Source: Gaetbulibacter_A aestuarii (GTDB lineage Bacteria; Bacteroidota; Bacteroidia; Flavobacteriales; Flavobacteriaceae). Taken from it: a stretch of DNA of 64,000 bases. The notes beneath the pieces were generated by a model. That model saw only the letters and a program-made list of their open reading frames with translations. It was not told where the DNA came from and searched no databases. Shown piece by piece: positions 18,346-27,144 of this stretch; position 1 is the stretch's first letter; each line of letters opens with the position of its first letter. The DNA lies in NCBI RefSeq assembly GCF_039537665.1, contig NZ_BAABAY010000001.1, forward strand, positions 1,178,001-1,242,000, given 5' to 3'. A program made the position numbers and the translations under genes.

Positions 18346-19773
18346 ATGAATTTTAGTAATTTTTTATTAATGCGGCATGAAATTTTGCTTTTGGCAATTA
18401 TCTTGATATTGCTCATAGGCGAAATTTTTATTCGAGTAGAAAAGAAAAGCAGTATCATTCATTTAGCAATATTTCTTTTTGGAATCCATACGGTCATAGG
18501 TTTTTTTACGATTGAAGAGCGCAGTTTGTTTGGAGGGATGTTCCGAACCAATACAATGATTCATTTCTTTAAGAATGTCTTAAATATTGGTGTATTGATT
18601 TTATTATTACAATCAGCTGATTGGTTAAAGGCAAAAATATTCAGTGAAAACAAGGGAAGTGAATTCTTTATATTATTGTTTTCCTCGTTACTTGGTATGT
18701 ATTTTATGATGTCGTCTGGGGATTTTTTGATGTTTTATTTAGGATTGGAATTGTCTACTTTACCAGTAGCAGCATTAGCAGCTTTTGAAACTGCCAAGCG
18801 AATATCCAGTGAAGCAGGAATAAAGCTCATATTATCTGCTGCATTGGCCTCTGGCGTATCATTATTTGGAATTTCCATGCTTTATGCGACTTCGGGTTCC
18901 ATTTATTTTGATAGTATAACTGAATTGATCACATCAAGTAATTTGACCTTATTGGGAATGGTCTTATTTTTTGCAGGTTTAGCATTCAAAATTTCGTTAG
19001 TACCATTCCATTTCTGGACGGCAGATGTATATGAAGGTGCTCCAATTAGTATTGCCTCTTATTTGTCTGTCATTTCAAAAGGGGCTGCCGTATTTATTTT
19101 AATGATTTTATTGTTTACTGTTTTAAAACCACTCATGCATGTATGGGATAATATGGTATATGTAATTGCCATAGCAACCATGTTTATGGGTAATTTATTT
19201 GCTTTAAGACAACAAAACATGAAGCGATTTTTGGCATTTTCGTCTATTGCCCAAGCAGGATTTATTTTATTGGGTTTGATAACAGGGTCACAGTTAGGAA
19301 CGGCTACTATTGTTTATTTTGTCATGATTTACATATTTTCAAACTTGGCAGCGTTTGGTGTTGTACAAGCTATTTCCTTACAAACAGGAAAAGAGAAGAT
19401 GAATGATTATGAAGGCTTGTACAGAACCAATCCTAATTTAAGCCTGATCATGATGTTGGCGTTGTTTTCATTGGCTGGAATCCCTCCTTTAGCAGGTTTC
19501 TTTGGTAAGTTCTTCTTGTTTACTGCAGCGGCAAGCAAAGGCTACTATTTATTGGTGTTTTTGGCTGTAGTAAATGTTACTATTTCTCTTTATTATTACT
19601 TATTGGTTGTCAGAGCTATGTTCTTAAGAAAAAGTGAAAACCCTATTCCGTATTTTAAGAACACACTTTACATGCGGTTAGGATTAATAATAGCGTTTGT
19701 GGGTATTTTAGTGATTGGATTATATAGCCCGTTGTATGATTATATTTATCAATTAAGTAGTGTATTTAATTAA
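18346..19773 (+). CDS. nuoN: Complex I subunit N (antiporter-like)
   Basis: 475 residues, membrane-embedded, with GLELSTLPVAALAAFE (conserved Glu), KISLVPFHFWTADVYEGAP and FSSIAQAGFILLG, the NuoN pattern. Last nuo gene. The stop is followed after 6 bases by a small soluble protein gene. Confidence 0.95.
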   Translation: MNFSNFLLMRHEILLLAIILILLIGEIFIRVEKKSSIIHLAIFLFGIHTVIGFFTIEERSLFGGMFRTNTMIHFFKNVLNIGVLILLLQSADWLKAKIFSENKGSEFFILLFSSLLGMYFMMSSGDFLMFYLGLELSTLPVAALAAFETAKRISSEAGIKLILSAALASGVSLFGISMLYATSGSIYFDSITELITSSNLTLLGMVLFFAGLAFKISLVPFHFWTADVYEGAPISIASYLSVISKGAAVFILMILLFTVLKPLMHVWDNMVYVIAIATMFMGNLFALRQQNMKRFLAFSSIAQAGFILLGLITGSQLGTATIVYFVMIYIFSNLAAFGVVQAISLQTGKEKMNDYEGLYRTNPNLSLIMMLALFSLAGIPPLAGFFGKFFLFTAAASKGYYLLVFLAVVNVTISLYYYLLVVRAMFLRKSENPIPYFKNTLYMRLGLIIAFVGILVIGLYSPLYDYIYQLSSVFN

Positions 19774-19779
19774 AAGATT

Positions 19780-20109
19780 ATGGCTTTATCAGGTAAGCAT
19801 ACATTTGGAAGTATCGGTGAAACAAGAGTTACTTTTGTTGAAAAGGGTGTTGATGAAAACCGACGAAATTTTCTCAAAGAATTATTGGAACATAATGGTT
19901 TTGAGGTTATCACTGAAGAAGAAACTAGAAAGTCTAACGAAGATCCACAATTGTATACAGTGGCCGTTACTGATATGGTTTTTAACCCCACGATTTGGGT
20001 TTTCGAACGGAAGCTCAAAACATTTGACGGCCATAAGGTCACCCAAGATTATTGGAATCAAAAAACACAAAGTACCAATCCACATTATTGGAACAATGGA
20101 AAAAAATAA
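19780..20109 (+). CDS. Small soluble protein co-transcribed with nuoN
   Basis: 109 residues, no signal peptide or membrane helix, no cysteine. It starts 6 bases after the nuoN stop with no terminator between, so it belongs to the nuo transcript. The N-terminal half looks alpha/beta (RVTFVEKGVDENRRNFLKEL, then a Glu-rich helix), and the C-terminus is aromatic and polar (DYWNQKTQSTNPHYWNNGKK). I do not recognise the family. The position invites the idea of a complex I accessory or assembly factor, but nothing in the protein itself shows this. Confidence 0.8.
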   Translation: MALSGKHTFGSIGETRVTFVEKGVDENRRNFLKELLEHNGFEVITEEETRKSNEDPQLYTVAVTDMVFNPTIWVFERKLKTFDGHKVTQDYWNQKTQSTNPHYWNNGKK

Positions 20110-20223
20110 TTAATTCATTACACCTACATTTAATTTCTAAAACTCACATTATGAATAATTTTTAATGAAATTATTTCATAATCCTATTAAGTCCATAAAA
20201 CATGCCATTCTAAAATTTAATTA

Positions 20224-20231
20224 TATTTTTG
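20224..20231 (+). promoter_or_regulatory. -7 box TATTTTTG upstream of the 2Fe-2S ferredoxin
   Basis: TATTTTTG fits TAnnTTTG and lies 48 bases before the start codon. No good -33 element is seen. It suggests the ferredoxin has its own promoter behind the nuo operon. Confidence 0.4.
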
Positions 20232-20278
20232 CACTTTCTTTTTAAAGATAAAAAAGTATTAAGTAATTAGAATTAGTA

Positions 20279-20608
20279 ATGGTTGATATTAAAATAAAAA
20301 TAACCGATAGAGAAGGTGCAACGCATGAGGTTTTAGCACCTACTGATATGGCCATGAACCTTATGGAAGTCGTTCGATCTTATGAACTCGCTCCTGAAGG
20401 AACCATTGGTGTTTGTGGCGGAATGGCCATGTGCGCTTCTTGCCAATGCTATGTTCTAAGCGATACTGAACTTCCTGAGATGAGTGATGATGAGGATGCT
20501 ATGTTGGCCGAGGCTTTTTATGTAAAAGAGAACAGTCGTTTAGGTTGCCAAATCCCGATGACACCTGAAATGGAAGGTCTTGAGGTAGAGCTGGCACCCG
20601 AGAGTTAA
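20279..20608 (+). CDS. 2Fe-2S ferredoxin, adrenodoxin type
   Basis: 109 residues. Cluster ligands Cys46, Cys52, Cys55 (C-x5-C-x2-C in VCGGMAMCASC) and Cys90 (RLGCQI) match vertebrate/Isc-type 2Fe-2S ferredoxins. The rest is strongly acidic (ELPEMSDDEDAMLAEAF). It may serve Fe-S assembly or a monooxygenase. Its stop overlaps the convergent DUF1853 gene by 4 bases. Confidence 0.9.
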   Translation: MVDIKIKITDREGATHEVLAPTDMAMNLMEVVRSYELAPEGTIGVCGGMAMCASCQCYVLSDTELPEMSDDEDAMLAEAFYVKENSRLGCQIPMTPEMEGLEVELAPES

Positions 20609-21399
20609 TCCCACCAAACCACAAAACATTTTTGTAACGTTCCGTTTTTTGATTTTAACCAAACCATCGGAGCATACCTATCATTAAGATAAGCTGTAAC
20701 CTTTTCATAAAATGATTCGTAGGTTAACCAATCCACACGCGGATATGGAATTACCAACCAATCCTTCTTTTTTGGAATAAAGAATTTATATGTTTTAAAT
20801 GCTTCTAATGCATTCCGGTGAATATAAAATCCACAAACGCAGTCTGAATTTAATTGCGTTAAACTCACCTGCTTTTTATAAGGCAGAAATAATTGCGCTT
20901 TGAAATAAACCTTTTGGAGGATATCTTCTGATCGTAAATTCAAGGTTTTTAAAAAGTCCTGACACGATTTGGAATGTAATAAGGGTAATTGTTTGTTTTT
21001 TAATTTTGAAAGCTTTTCTGTTAGGGCATCCTTTCGATTCGGACCTATAAAATGGTCAATTTCGGAATCTCCAATGGTCTCATCATATAAATAGAACTTA
21101 TAAACAATTTCAATATGATAAACTTGTTGGTCTCTTTTGAATAAACAATCCAATTCCCCTAAAGTTGTTTTTCCATTTTGGATCTGAATATTTTCTGCCA
21201 GTATGGTAATATTCTTATGAGATGCTAATTCGAAGAAAACCAATCGCTCTACATAATTACCAAGGCGTAAACGTGTATTGATATTTTTGCTAAGATGAGT
21301 CGATTTCGAGTTTAATTCAAACGCTTCCAGGTCAAATAGGGTTCGATTTCGCCATAAAACCGGCGTACTTAAAAAACCTTCGTAGCGTTTCTGAATCAC
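20605..21399 (-). CDS. DUF1853 family protein, PD-(D/E)XK-like
   Basis: 264 residues. The central GELDCLF followed by HIEIVYKFYL places Asp84, Glu97 and Lys101 in the D...E-x3-K arrangement of PD-(D/E)XK nuclease folds, which fits the DUF1853 family. LGNYVERLVFFEL supplies a conserved Glu before it. No substrate is known. It lies between a convergent ferredoxin and an upstream bidirectional terminator, so it is probably a single-gene unit. Confidence 0.75.
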   Translation of the reverse strand: MIQKRYEGFLSTPVLWRNRTLFDLEAFELNSKSTHLSKNINTRLRLGNYVERLVFFELASHKNITILAENIQIQNGKTTLGELDCLFKRDQQVYHIEIVYKFYLYDETIGDSEIDHFIGPNRKDALTEKLSKLKNKQLPLLHSKSCQDFLKTLNLRSEDILQKVYFKAQLFLPYKKQVSLTQLNSDCVCGFYIHRNALEAFKTYKFFIPKKKDWLVIPYPRVDWLTYESFYEKVTAYLNDRYAPMVWLKSKNGTLQKCFVVWWD

Positions 21400-21450
21400 G
21401 ATAATTGGATAATTAATTTAACTTGAATTGCAAGAGGTATAAAGCTAAAA

Positions 21451-21476
21451 AAAGCGTTTCAAAAGGAAACGCTTTT
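21451..21476. terminator. Bidirectional terminator
   Basis: AAAGCGTTTC at 21451-21460 pairs with GAAACGCTTT at 21466-21475 (loop AAAAG), with A-runs on the left and T-runs on the right. On the minus strand it ends the transcript of the outer-membrane protein gene that stops at 21494. Confidence 0.85.
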
Positions 21477-21493
21477 TTAAGAATGATTTTCTT

Positions 21494-22513
21494 TTAATGG
21501 AAGGCATATTGAGCCCCAACAATTAGATTATAATTCGTTCGAAGCTGAACACCATTTAAATCTTTATAAACCGGAGCACTAATTTCTTCAGCTAAACGAA
21601 AACCTTTCAGACTCCCACGTCGTACTAAATAATTTAGTCCAAAGCCTGTGTTGACATAAATGCCACCTGAATTTCTTGTGTCGGCTGTAGAAACCATCAT
21701 GGAATTCAAGAGGGGGCTAGTGCCATTAATCTTATTGATCAACGCACCTTCTAAACGGAAAGAAACGCTTAAATTCTTGCCGGCCTGAGCCGCGATCCAG
21801 TTGTTCAGGGCATAGCTATTTCCCATTTTATAATCCTGATCATTATCATTCAGCATAATAACGCTGGTAAATTGATTACCCCAGGAGAATTTATCTTGCT
21901 GACCTAAAAAGGTTAGACCGAATTTGGCTCCAAAAGATCCGCTTCCCGTTTGCATAGGATAAGGTAATTGGACGGTATTTCCTGCCGACATGGGTGTAAC
22001 GTCGGTTTTGTCAATACTTCCTGTTGGAATAATCAGGCCTAATTGAGCATGCATCGCTTTCCGATTCTTATTAAACAGATTGTACAATCCGCTTATCGTA
22101 ACATCTCCAAAACCTTCACTATTTGTAGAGAATTTCATTCCATTACGCATGATTAATGTCATGTCATTTTCAATATAATTGGCCATAACCATGAAGGTAA
22201 GTTTATCTGAAGGCGCATACATGGCTCCAAGCATATGCATGGTCATATCCATGTTTTTCGGTGCTACCATGTAATTGGAGTGTACCGCACTTATGTTACT
22301 ATCCTTATTCCCTTGGGTAAGGTCATTCATGTTCATAAACATGCTTCGGTATGAAAACATGAACTCCCCTTTATGGTGAGTATGATCACCCATAATTGAA
22401 ATGGGCGCATGGCCATCCGGGCGATCCGAGGCCCATAAATTAGATGTTGATTTTTCTTGCGAATATGATAATAGGGTCGCTGCAAATAGTACAGCAACAA
22501 TGTATTTTTTCAT
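21494..22513 (-). CDS. Met/His-rich outer-membrane beta-barrel protein
   Basis: 339 residues with a Sec signal peptide (cleavage after about TLLSYS). The mature N-terminus, DRPDGHAPISIMGDHTHH, is rich in His, and the next 100 residues are unusually rich in Met (MFMNMND, NMDMTMHMLGAMY, MVMANYI). The rest alternates aromatic and polar residues and ends in AQYAFH, as outer-membrane barrels do. The composition points to soft-metal (copper-like) binding. The small Cys-rich gene upstream on the same strand fits a metal-handling pair. Function is inferred from composition only. Confidence 0.7.
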   Translation of the reverse strand: MKKYIVAVLFAATLLSYSQEKSTSNLWASDRPDGHAPISIMGDHTHHKGEFMFSYRSMFMNMNDLTQGNKDSNISAVHSNYMVAPKNMDMTMHMLGAMYAPSDKLTFMVMANYIENDMTLIMRNGMKFSTNSEGFGDVTISGLYNLFNKNRKAMHAQLGLIIPTGSIDKTDVTPMSAGNTVQLPYPMQTGSGSFGAKFGLTFLGQQDKFSWGNQFTSVIMLNDNDQDYKMGNSYALNNWIAAQAGKNLSVSFRLEGALINKINGTSPLLNSMMVSTADTRNSGGIYVNTGFGLNYLVRRGSLKGFRLAEEISAPVYKDLNGVQLRTNYNLIVGAQYAFH

Positions 22514-22598
22514 TGTATAATTGTTAAAATTTGTATACTAAGTTTTGTTTCCCCGTGAAATGTTTTTCAAAGGAAATTCTAAAAAATTCAAAAGTAAC

Positions 22599-22967
22599 TT
22601 AGACCAAATCCGGCGGATGGAAACACCTTATACTGTATTCAAAATAATATAAATTGGAGTAGCAAGCAGGATTTGAAATTATATCAGGAAAAGACGGTTT
22701 AGCTTTTAGCTCTGTGATCTCGATGAACCCTATTGGATAGTTTTCCATGATAATTTTTTGCGAAGCGGGTTCTTCCTTTTGCTGTTTTTTAATTTCTTTG
22801 GTTAAATAACATTTGCCATTACAATGCATTTCCGGTTTATCCTTATTAACACATAAGAAGTTGGCAATATAATCCTGGTTTAGTTCATAATAAACCAAGG
22901 GTTGCAATGGCCTTAGCATGGCAACAAAATAAAGAAATACAAAAAATATGCTACGGAGTTGCACCAA
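22599..22967 (-). CDS. Small membrane-anchored Cys-rich protein
   Basis: 122 residues. One N-terminal hydrophobic segment (about 5-17), then Cys39, Cys49 and Cys53 in LCVNKDKPEMHCNGKCYLTK, followed by a Lys/Gln/Glu helix. The arrangement resembles small proteins often found beside metal-related outer-membrane genes in Bacteroidota, but I cannot name a family. A -7 box TATCTTTG reads on the minus strand at 22979-22986, which would leave only a few bases of leader before the ATG. Probably co-expressed with the Met/His-rich barrel 85 bases downstream. Confidence 0.65.
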   Translation of the reverse strand: MVQLRSIFFVFLYFVAMLRPLQPLVYYELNQDYIANFLCVNKDKPEMHCNGKCYLTKEIKKQQKEEPASQKIIMENYPIGFIEITELKAKPSFPDIISNPACYSNLYYFEYSIRCFHPPDLV

Positions 22968-23021
22968 AAAAATTTTGGCAAAGATACGTTTACTAAAAGA
23001 AGTAAACCATTATAATGTTGC

Positions 23022-23756
23022 TTAATCAGCTAATTTCTGAAGGGCCAAAGGGAGTATCCGTTCTATAAATTTGCTGTAAGCTAATTCAGAGGGATGTAAA
23101 CCGTCCGAAGCAACCAGATCAGGATCATTTAAACCTTCTCTTGTAATATCTGTTATGTTCACGAAGGTTACGTTTTGAGATCCACAATAACTTTTGGCAA
23201 AGCTGTTATATTTATCGATATCCTGAGAAATACTATTGCTTCCACCACCAAAAGGCGTGTAGGCATAATCAGGAATCGACACAACGATCACATTACTCTT
23301 ATCATTTCCTGCTTTTTGAATGGCCGTATTTAAAAGCTTAGGAAATTCTTCCTCATATAGGGAAAAAGGTTTTCCTTGATACTGGTTGTTTACACCAATA
23401 AGGAGGGTGACCAGATCATAATTATCAGCAGGGTTTTCTGTAGAAATTCCCTGAATTAAATTGGAAGTAGTCCAACCGGTCTTGGCAATAATTTTCAACT
23501 CAACAGGATCACCGGAACTTAAATTTTGGATCAAACTATCTTTAAGTTGTTCCGGAAAACGGCAGGTTTCACATACACTTTCACCAATGGTATAACTATC
23601 CCCCAGGGCTAAAATTCTAATGATGCCATCATCTAATGATGGCGCACTTATTGAAGTCGAATTTTTGGAGGATTCATCCTGAGGTGGTGCCTCATTGCTG
23701 CTACAACCAATAAAGAGCATAAAAGCGCTCAGTATCATATATGATCTCTGTCTCAT
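23022..23756 (-). CDS. SGNH/GDSL-type hydrolase lipoprotein
   Basis: 244 residues. A lipobox (FIGC, Cys18) marks it as a lipoprotein, followed by a Ser/Glu-rich linker to about 45. Block I ALGDSYTIGES carries the nucleophile Ser54, block III is LLIGVNNQYQG, and block V SDGLHPS gives the catalytic Asp and His. These enzymes cleave esters, often acetyl groups on polysaccharides; the true substrate is not visible. Stands alone. Confidence 0.87.
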   Translation of the reverse strand: MRQRSYMILSAFMLFIGCSSNEAPPQDESSKNSTSISAPSLDDGIIRILALGDSYTIGESVCETCRFPEQLKDSLIQNLSSGDPVELKIIAKTGWTTSNLIQGISTENPADNYDLVTLLIGVNNQYQGKPFSLYEEEFPKLLNTAIQKAGNDKSNVIVVSIPDYAYTPFGGGSNSISQDIDKYNSFAKSYCGSQNVTFVNITDITREGLNDPDLVASDGLHPSELAYSKFIERILPLALQKLAD

Positions 23757-23805
23757 AAAACTTTTTAAGTAAAGATACAGAAATCTTTTGGCAGTAGGTA
23801 GTGTT

Positions 23806-24594
23806 CTAATTTTGCGCTACAAGCTGCTTATCTTCAATGAGGTGTTCAATGCCATCCCATAAAGCGATGCGTTTTTCTAAAGCTTGTTTAGCAACGTCTT
23901 CAACCTCATGCCATTTTTTTGAATCACCTCCACAAAGTTCAGAAATCATGTTCATAGCCATGGGACCATGCTCATCGCCGTCTAACTCAATGTGACGTTC
24001 AAAATAATAAATGAGCTTAGATAAGTCGACGTCATTAAGGTTATTTTGAAACTTCTTTAATATCGCTGTGAACATATCCGGAATAAGATCTTCGCGACCA
24101 AAGGTAAATGCTGCAGCAATTTCGTGAGCTTCTCCCTGTTCTATAAGTTCAAAGGTGAAATTTAAAAAGTCTTTTACGGCTTCAGGCAAGGGACTGTTTT
24201 TTATAGCAACAAAGATATTTTTCGTTTCCTCAACATGGTTCAGGAAATCAGCAATTAAACGTGTATCTGCCTTAGCATCTTCCATGGCATCAATATAGAG
24301 TTCATAATGGCTTCGGCGACGTCCTTCCTGATCTATATCGGTTTCTTCAGCAAGCACTATTTCATTGATCAAATAACGTGTTTCAGGATTTCCAACGGGC
24401 ATCCATGGCGTTGTAGTGCAGGTTAATTTTGTTTGAAGAGCCTTCAACAACGACATAAAATCCCATACCGCAAAAACGTGATGCTGCAAAAACAATTGCA
24501 GATCTTCAACGGTTTTTATTTTGTTGTACAATGGATGGTTAAGCAGCGTATCCTGATGCGGCTTGATGGCCTTGTGAATAGCTTCGGTGTTCAT
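23806..24594 (-). CDS. DUF3050 protein, heme-oxygenase-like fold
   Basis: 262 residues, all-helical. HHVFAVWDFM, NEIVLAEETD, GEAHEIAAAF and ERHIELDGDEHGPMA repeat a Glu/His pattern expected of the heme-oxygenase-like diiron oxidase superfamily to which DUF3050 belongs. Diiron chemistry is therefore plausible; no substrate can be given. Single gene between the SGNH lipoprotein and glutaryl-CoA dehydrogenase, all on the minus strand with gaps of 50-80 bases. Confidence 0.8.
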   Translation of the reverse strand: MNTEAIHKAIKPHQDTLLNHPLYNKIKTVEDLQLFLQHHVFAVWDFMSLLKALQTKLTCTTTPWMPVGNPETRYLINEIVLAEETDIDQEGRRRSHYELYIDAMEDAKADTRLIADFLNHVEETKNIFVAIKNSPLPEAVKDFLNFTFELIEQGEAHEIAAAFTFGREDLIPDMFTAILKKFQNNLNDVDLSKLIYYFERHIELDGDEHGPMAMNMISELCGGDSKKWHEVEDVAKQALEKRIALWDGIEHLIEDKQLVAQN

Positions 24595-24672
24595 AATGCA
24601 AATTTTTTACAAAAATAACACTTGAACCATCAATTTGAAACCGAATTTTTATAAAGTTTTGTTATGATTTGA

Positions 24673-25851
24673 TTACTTAAATGCATTTAGGCCGGTAACA
24701 TCCAAGCCTGTAATAAGCAGATGAATATCGTGCGTACCTTCGTAAGTAATGACACTCTCTAAATTCATCATATGACGCATAATACTATACTCACCGGTAA
24801 TGCCCATACCGCCTAACATTTGGCGGGCTTCACGAGCAATATTGATAGCCATATCCACATTGTTCCGTTTTGCCATCGAGATCTGCGCTGAGGTTGCTGT
24901 ACCATTCTCTTTCATAACGCCTAAGCGCCAGGCTAAAAGTTGCGCTTTGGTAATCTCTGTGATCATTTCGGCTAACTTCTTTTGTTGTAGTTGGAATTGG
25001 CCAATAGGTTTCCCAAATTGGGTGCGTTCCTTACTGTAACGTAAAGCGGTATCATAGCAATCCATAGCAGCGCCTATAGCACCCCAGGCAATACCGTAAC
25101 GAGCGGAATCCAGACAACCAAGCGGTGCGCCTAAACCGGACTTGTTTGGTAATAAATTTTCTTTTGGAACCTTGACATTATCAAATATAAGTTCACCCGT
25201 TGCTGAAGCACGAAGCGACCATTTATTATGAGTTTCAGGCGTTGAAAATCCTTCCATACCACGTTCTACGATCAAGCCGTGAATGCGACCTTCTTCATTC
25301 TTTGCCCAAACCACTGCAACGTCTGCAAACGGTGCATTACTGATCCACATTTTAGCACCATTCAAAAGGTAATGGTCGCCTTTATCTTTAAAATTGGTCA
25401 CCATGCCACCGGGATTACTGCCGTGATCAGGTTCGGTCAAACCGAAACAACCCATCCATTCGCCACTGGCTAGTTTTGGTAGATATTTTTGGCGTTGCTC
25501 CTCGTTTCCATATTTCCAGATCGGGTACATCACTAAAGAAGATTGTACCGAAGCTGTACTTCGAATTCCAGAATCACCGCGTTCTATTTCCTGCATGATC
25601 AACCCGTACGAAATTTGATCTAATCCAGCACCACCATATTCCATGGGAATGTAGGGCCCGAAAGCACCAATTTCCGATAATCCATTAATAATTTGTTTAG
25701 GAAATTCGGCTTTTTGAGCATAGTCCTCGATGATAGGCGATACATCGCGTTTTACCCACTCACGGGCTGCCTGACGTACGAGTTTATGCTCTTCAGTTAA
25801 TAGATCGTCTATTTTGTAATAATCCGGTGCTTCAAATAAATCTGGTTTCAT
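24673..25851 (-). CDS. Glutaryl-CoA dehydrogenase-type acyl-CoA dehydrogenase
   Basis: 392 residues with the acyl-CoA dehydrogenase fold: GCFGLTEPDHGSNPGGM binds FAD and substrate, WISNAPFADV follows, and TYEGTHDIH carries the catalytic Glu in the position typical of glutaryl-CoA dehydrogenases. It would oxidise and decarboxylate glutaryl-CoA to crotonyl-CoA in lysine/tryptophan breakdown. Other short-chain acyl-CoA substrates cannot be excluded. Confidence 0.85.
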   Translation of the reverse strand: MKPDLFEAPDYYKIDDLLTEEHKLVRQAAREWVKRDVSPIIEDYAQKAEFPKQIINGLSEIGAFGPYIPMEYGGAGLDQISYGLIMQEIERGDSGIRSTASVQSSLVMYPIWKYGNEEQRQKYLPKLASGEWMGCFGLTEPDHGSNPGGMVTNFKDKGDHYLLNGAKMWISNAPFADVAVVWAKNEEGRIHGLIVERGMEGFSTPETHNKWSLRASATGELIFDNVKVPKENLLPNKSGLGAPLGCLDSARYGIAWGAIGAAMDCYDTALRYSKERTQFGKPIGQFQLQQKKLAEMITEITKAQLLAWRLGVMKENGTATSAQISMAKRNNVDMAINIAREARQMLGGMGITGEYSIMRHMMNLESVITYEGTHDIHLLITGLDVTGLNAFK

Positions 25852-25982
25852 GCTTAATGATAAGGGTTTGAATGCAAAATTCTTAAATTATGCTGTCTTT
25901 TTTTATTAAAAATTTAATAGATGTCAAATTTAACCAAAGTAAACGATTTTTTATATTCAAAATGAGGAAATAATTTGCTGAA

Positions 25983-27071
25983 TTATTGATTTATAAATTC
26001 AGCTAACAAACGATGAAAATGATGAACACCTTGTTCGCGGGTTGGTGAAAATCTGCCAGCTTTATAAAAGGAGGATCGGACCCCTTTTTGAACATGCTCC
26101 ACAATTTCCTCATCCTCTTGTTCTACCTTATCCAAACCACTACCGGCGCCCTTTTCTAATTTTGAAGCATCATAAACGTAGCTTCTGAAAGCTACTTTAG
26201 TTTTATTGATACTTATGGGTTTTACGATATTAATTGAAAGTCCCCAGGGGTAAAAATTAAACATCATATTAGGAAAGACCCAGAAATAATAGGCGGCAAC
26301 ATGTTTTCCGTAATCTATATGATCTTCAGGAAGTTCAAAGGTGTTATCGGCTGTTTCTGTATATCCAATTTGCAAATTGCAGTATTTGTAAATTTCCGTC
26401 GCATAGCTTCCATAATCCAAAACAGCATTGAGGTCGTTGTGAACAAAAGGCACATGAAAACCTTCTAAATAATTATCGCAGTATAAGGCCCAATGCGCAT
26501 TTACCTCAAAATCTTTATGTCTGCTTTTATCTTCTTGGAACTGTTCTAAATCCATAAAGCCAATCCGCTTTTTCATCACATTTACAGCCTCTTGAAAATC
26601 AAAAGCCGGGTTTAATCCGGCAAATAATAAGTGCCCCCATTGTTTTAGCGGAAACTGATGAAGGTTGTCACAAGGTCTTGGGAAATCTTCGGTTTTGTCA
26701 AATTCAGGCATGTATTCAAAATCGCCCTTTAAATTAAATCGTCTCCCATGATATTTACAAACCAGTTTTTTTGAAATACCTTTTTCATAAGCCACAAGAT
26801 TCCCACGATGGGTACATACATTGCTTAAACAGGATATTTCACCATCAGAAGCTTTGGTAAGTATCATGGGTTCTGTGAGGTAATTTTCCAACAGAACAAA
26901 AGGAAATACAGCTTGTTTTTCAGAAACCAATGCCTTATCGCCAATCCATTGCCAGGACTTTAAAAACACTTTTTCTTTCAGATCGCCAAACAAGATTTCA
27001 TCCTTATAGAATGAAGCCGGTAAGGTCTCGGCCTTGGTGATATCAGAATCAACATAAAATTTGTAAGGCAT
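25983..27071 (-). CDS. Rieske aromatic-ring-hydroxylating-type oxygenase, alpha subunit
   Basis: 362 residues. Rieske 2Fe-2S ligands Cys86-x-His88 and Cys105-x2-His108 (CTHRG and CKYHG), then the mononuclear iron site DNYLEGFHVPFVH with His206 and His211. The layout matches the choline/carnitine-monooxygenase-like branch, which is often found without an adjacent reductase, as here. Substrate unknown. Divergently transcribed from the amino-acid permease 73 bases away. Confidence 0.85.
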   Translation of the reverse strand: MPYKFYVDSDITKAETLPASFYKDEILFGDLKEKVFLKSWQWIGDKALVSEKQAVFPFVLLENYLTEPMILTKASDGEISCLSNVCTHRGNLVAYEKGISKKLVCKYHGRRFNLKGDFEYMPEFDKTEDFPRPCDNLHQFPLKQWGHLLFAGLNPAFDFQEAVNVMKKRIGFMDLEQFQEDKSRHKDFEVNAHWALYCDNYLEGFHVPFVHNDLNAVLDYGSYATEIYKYCNLQIGYTETADNTFELPEDHIDYGKHVAAYYFWVFPNMMFNFYPWGLSINIVKPISINKTKVAFRSYVYDASKLEKGAGSGLDKVEQEDEEIVEHVQKGVRSSFYKAGRFSPTREQGVHHFHRLLAEFINQ

Positions 27072-27144
27072 ATCCGATTATATTGTATATTTAGTCGCCT
27101 GTAATTTACATAATTAAACCATACCTGCCTTAAAACTTACTTAA

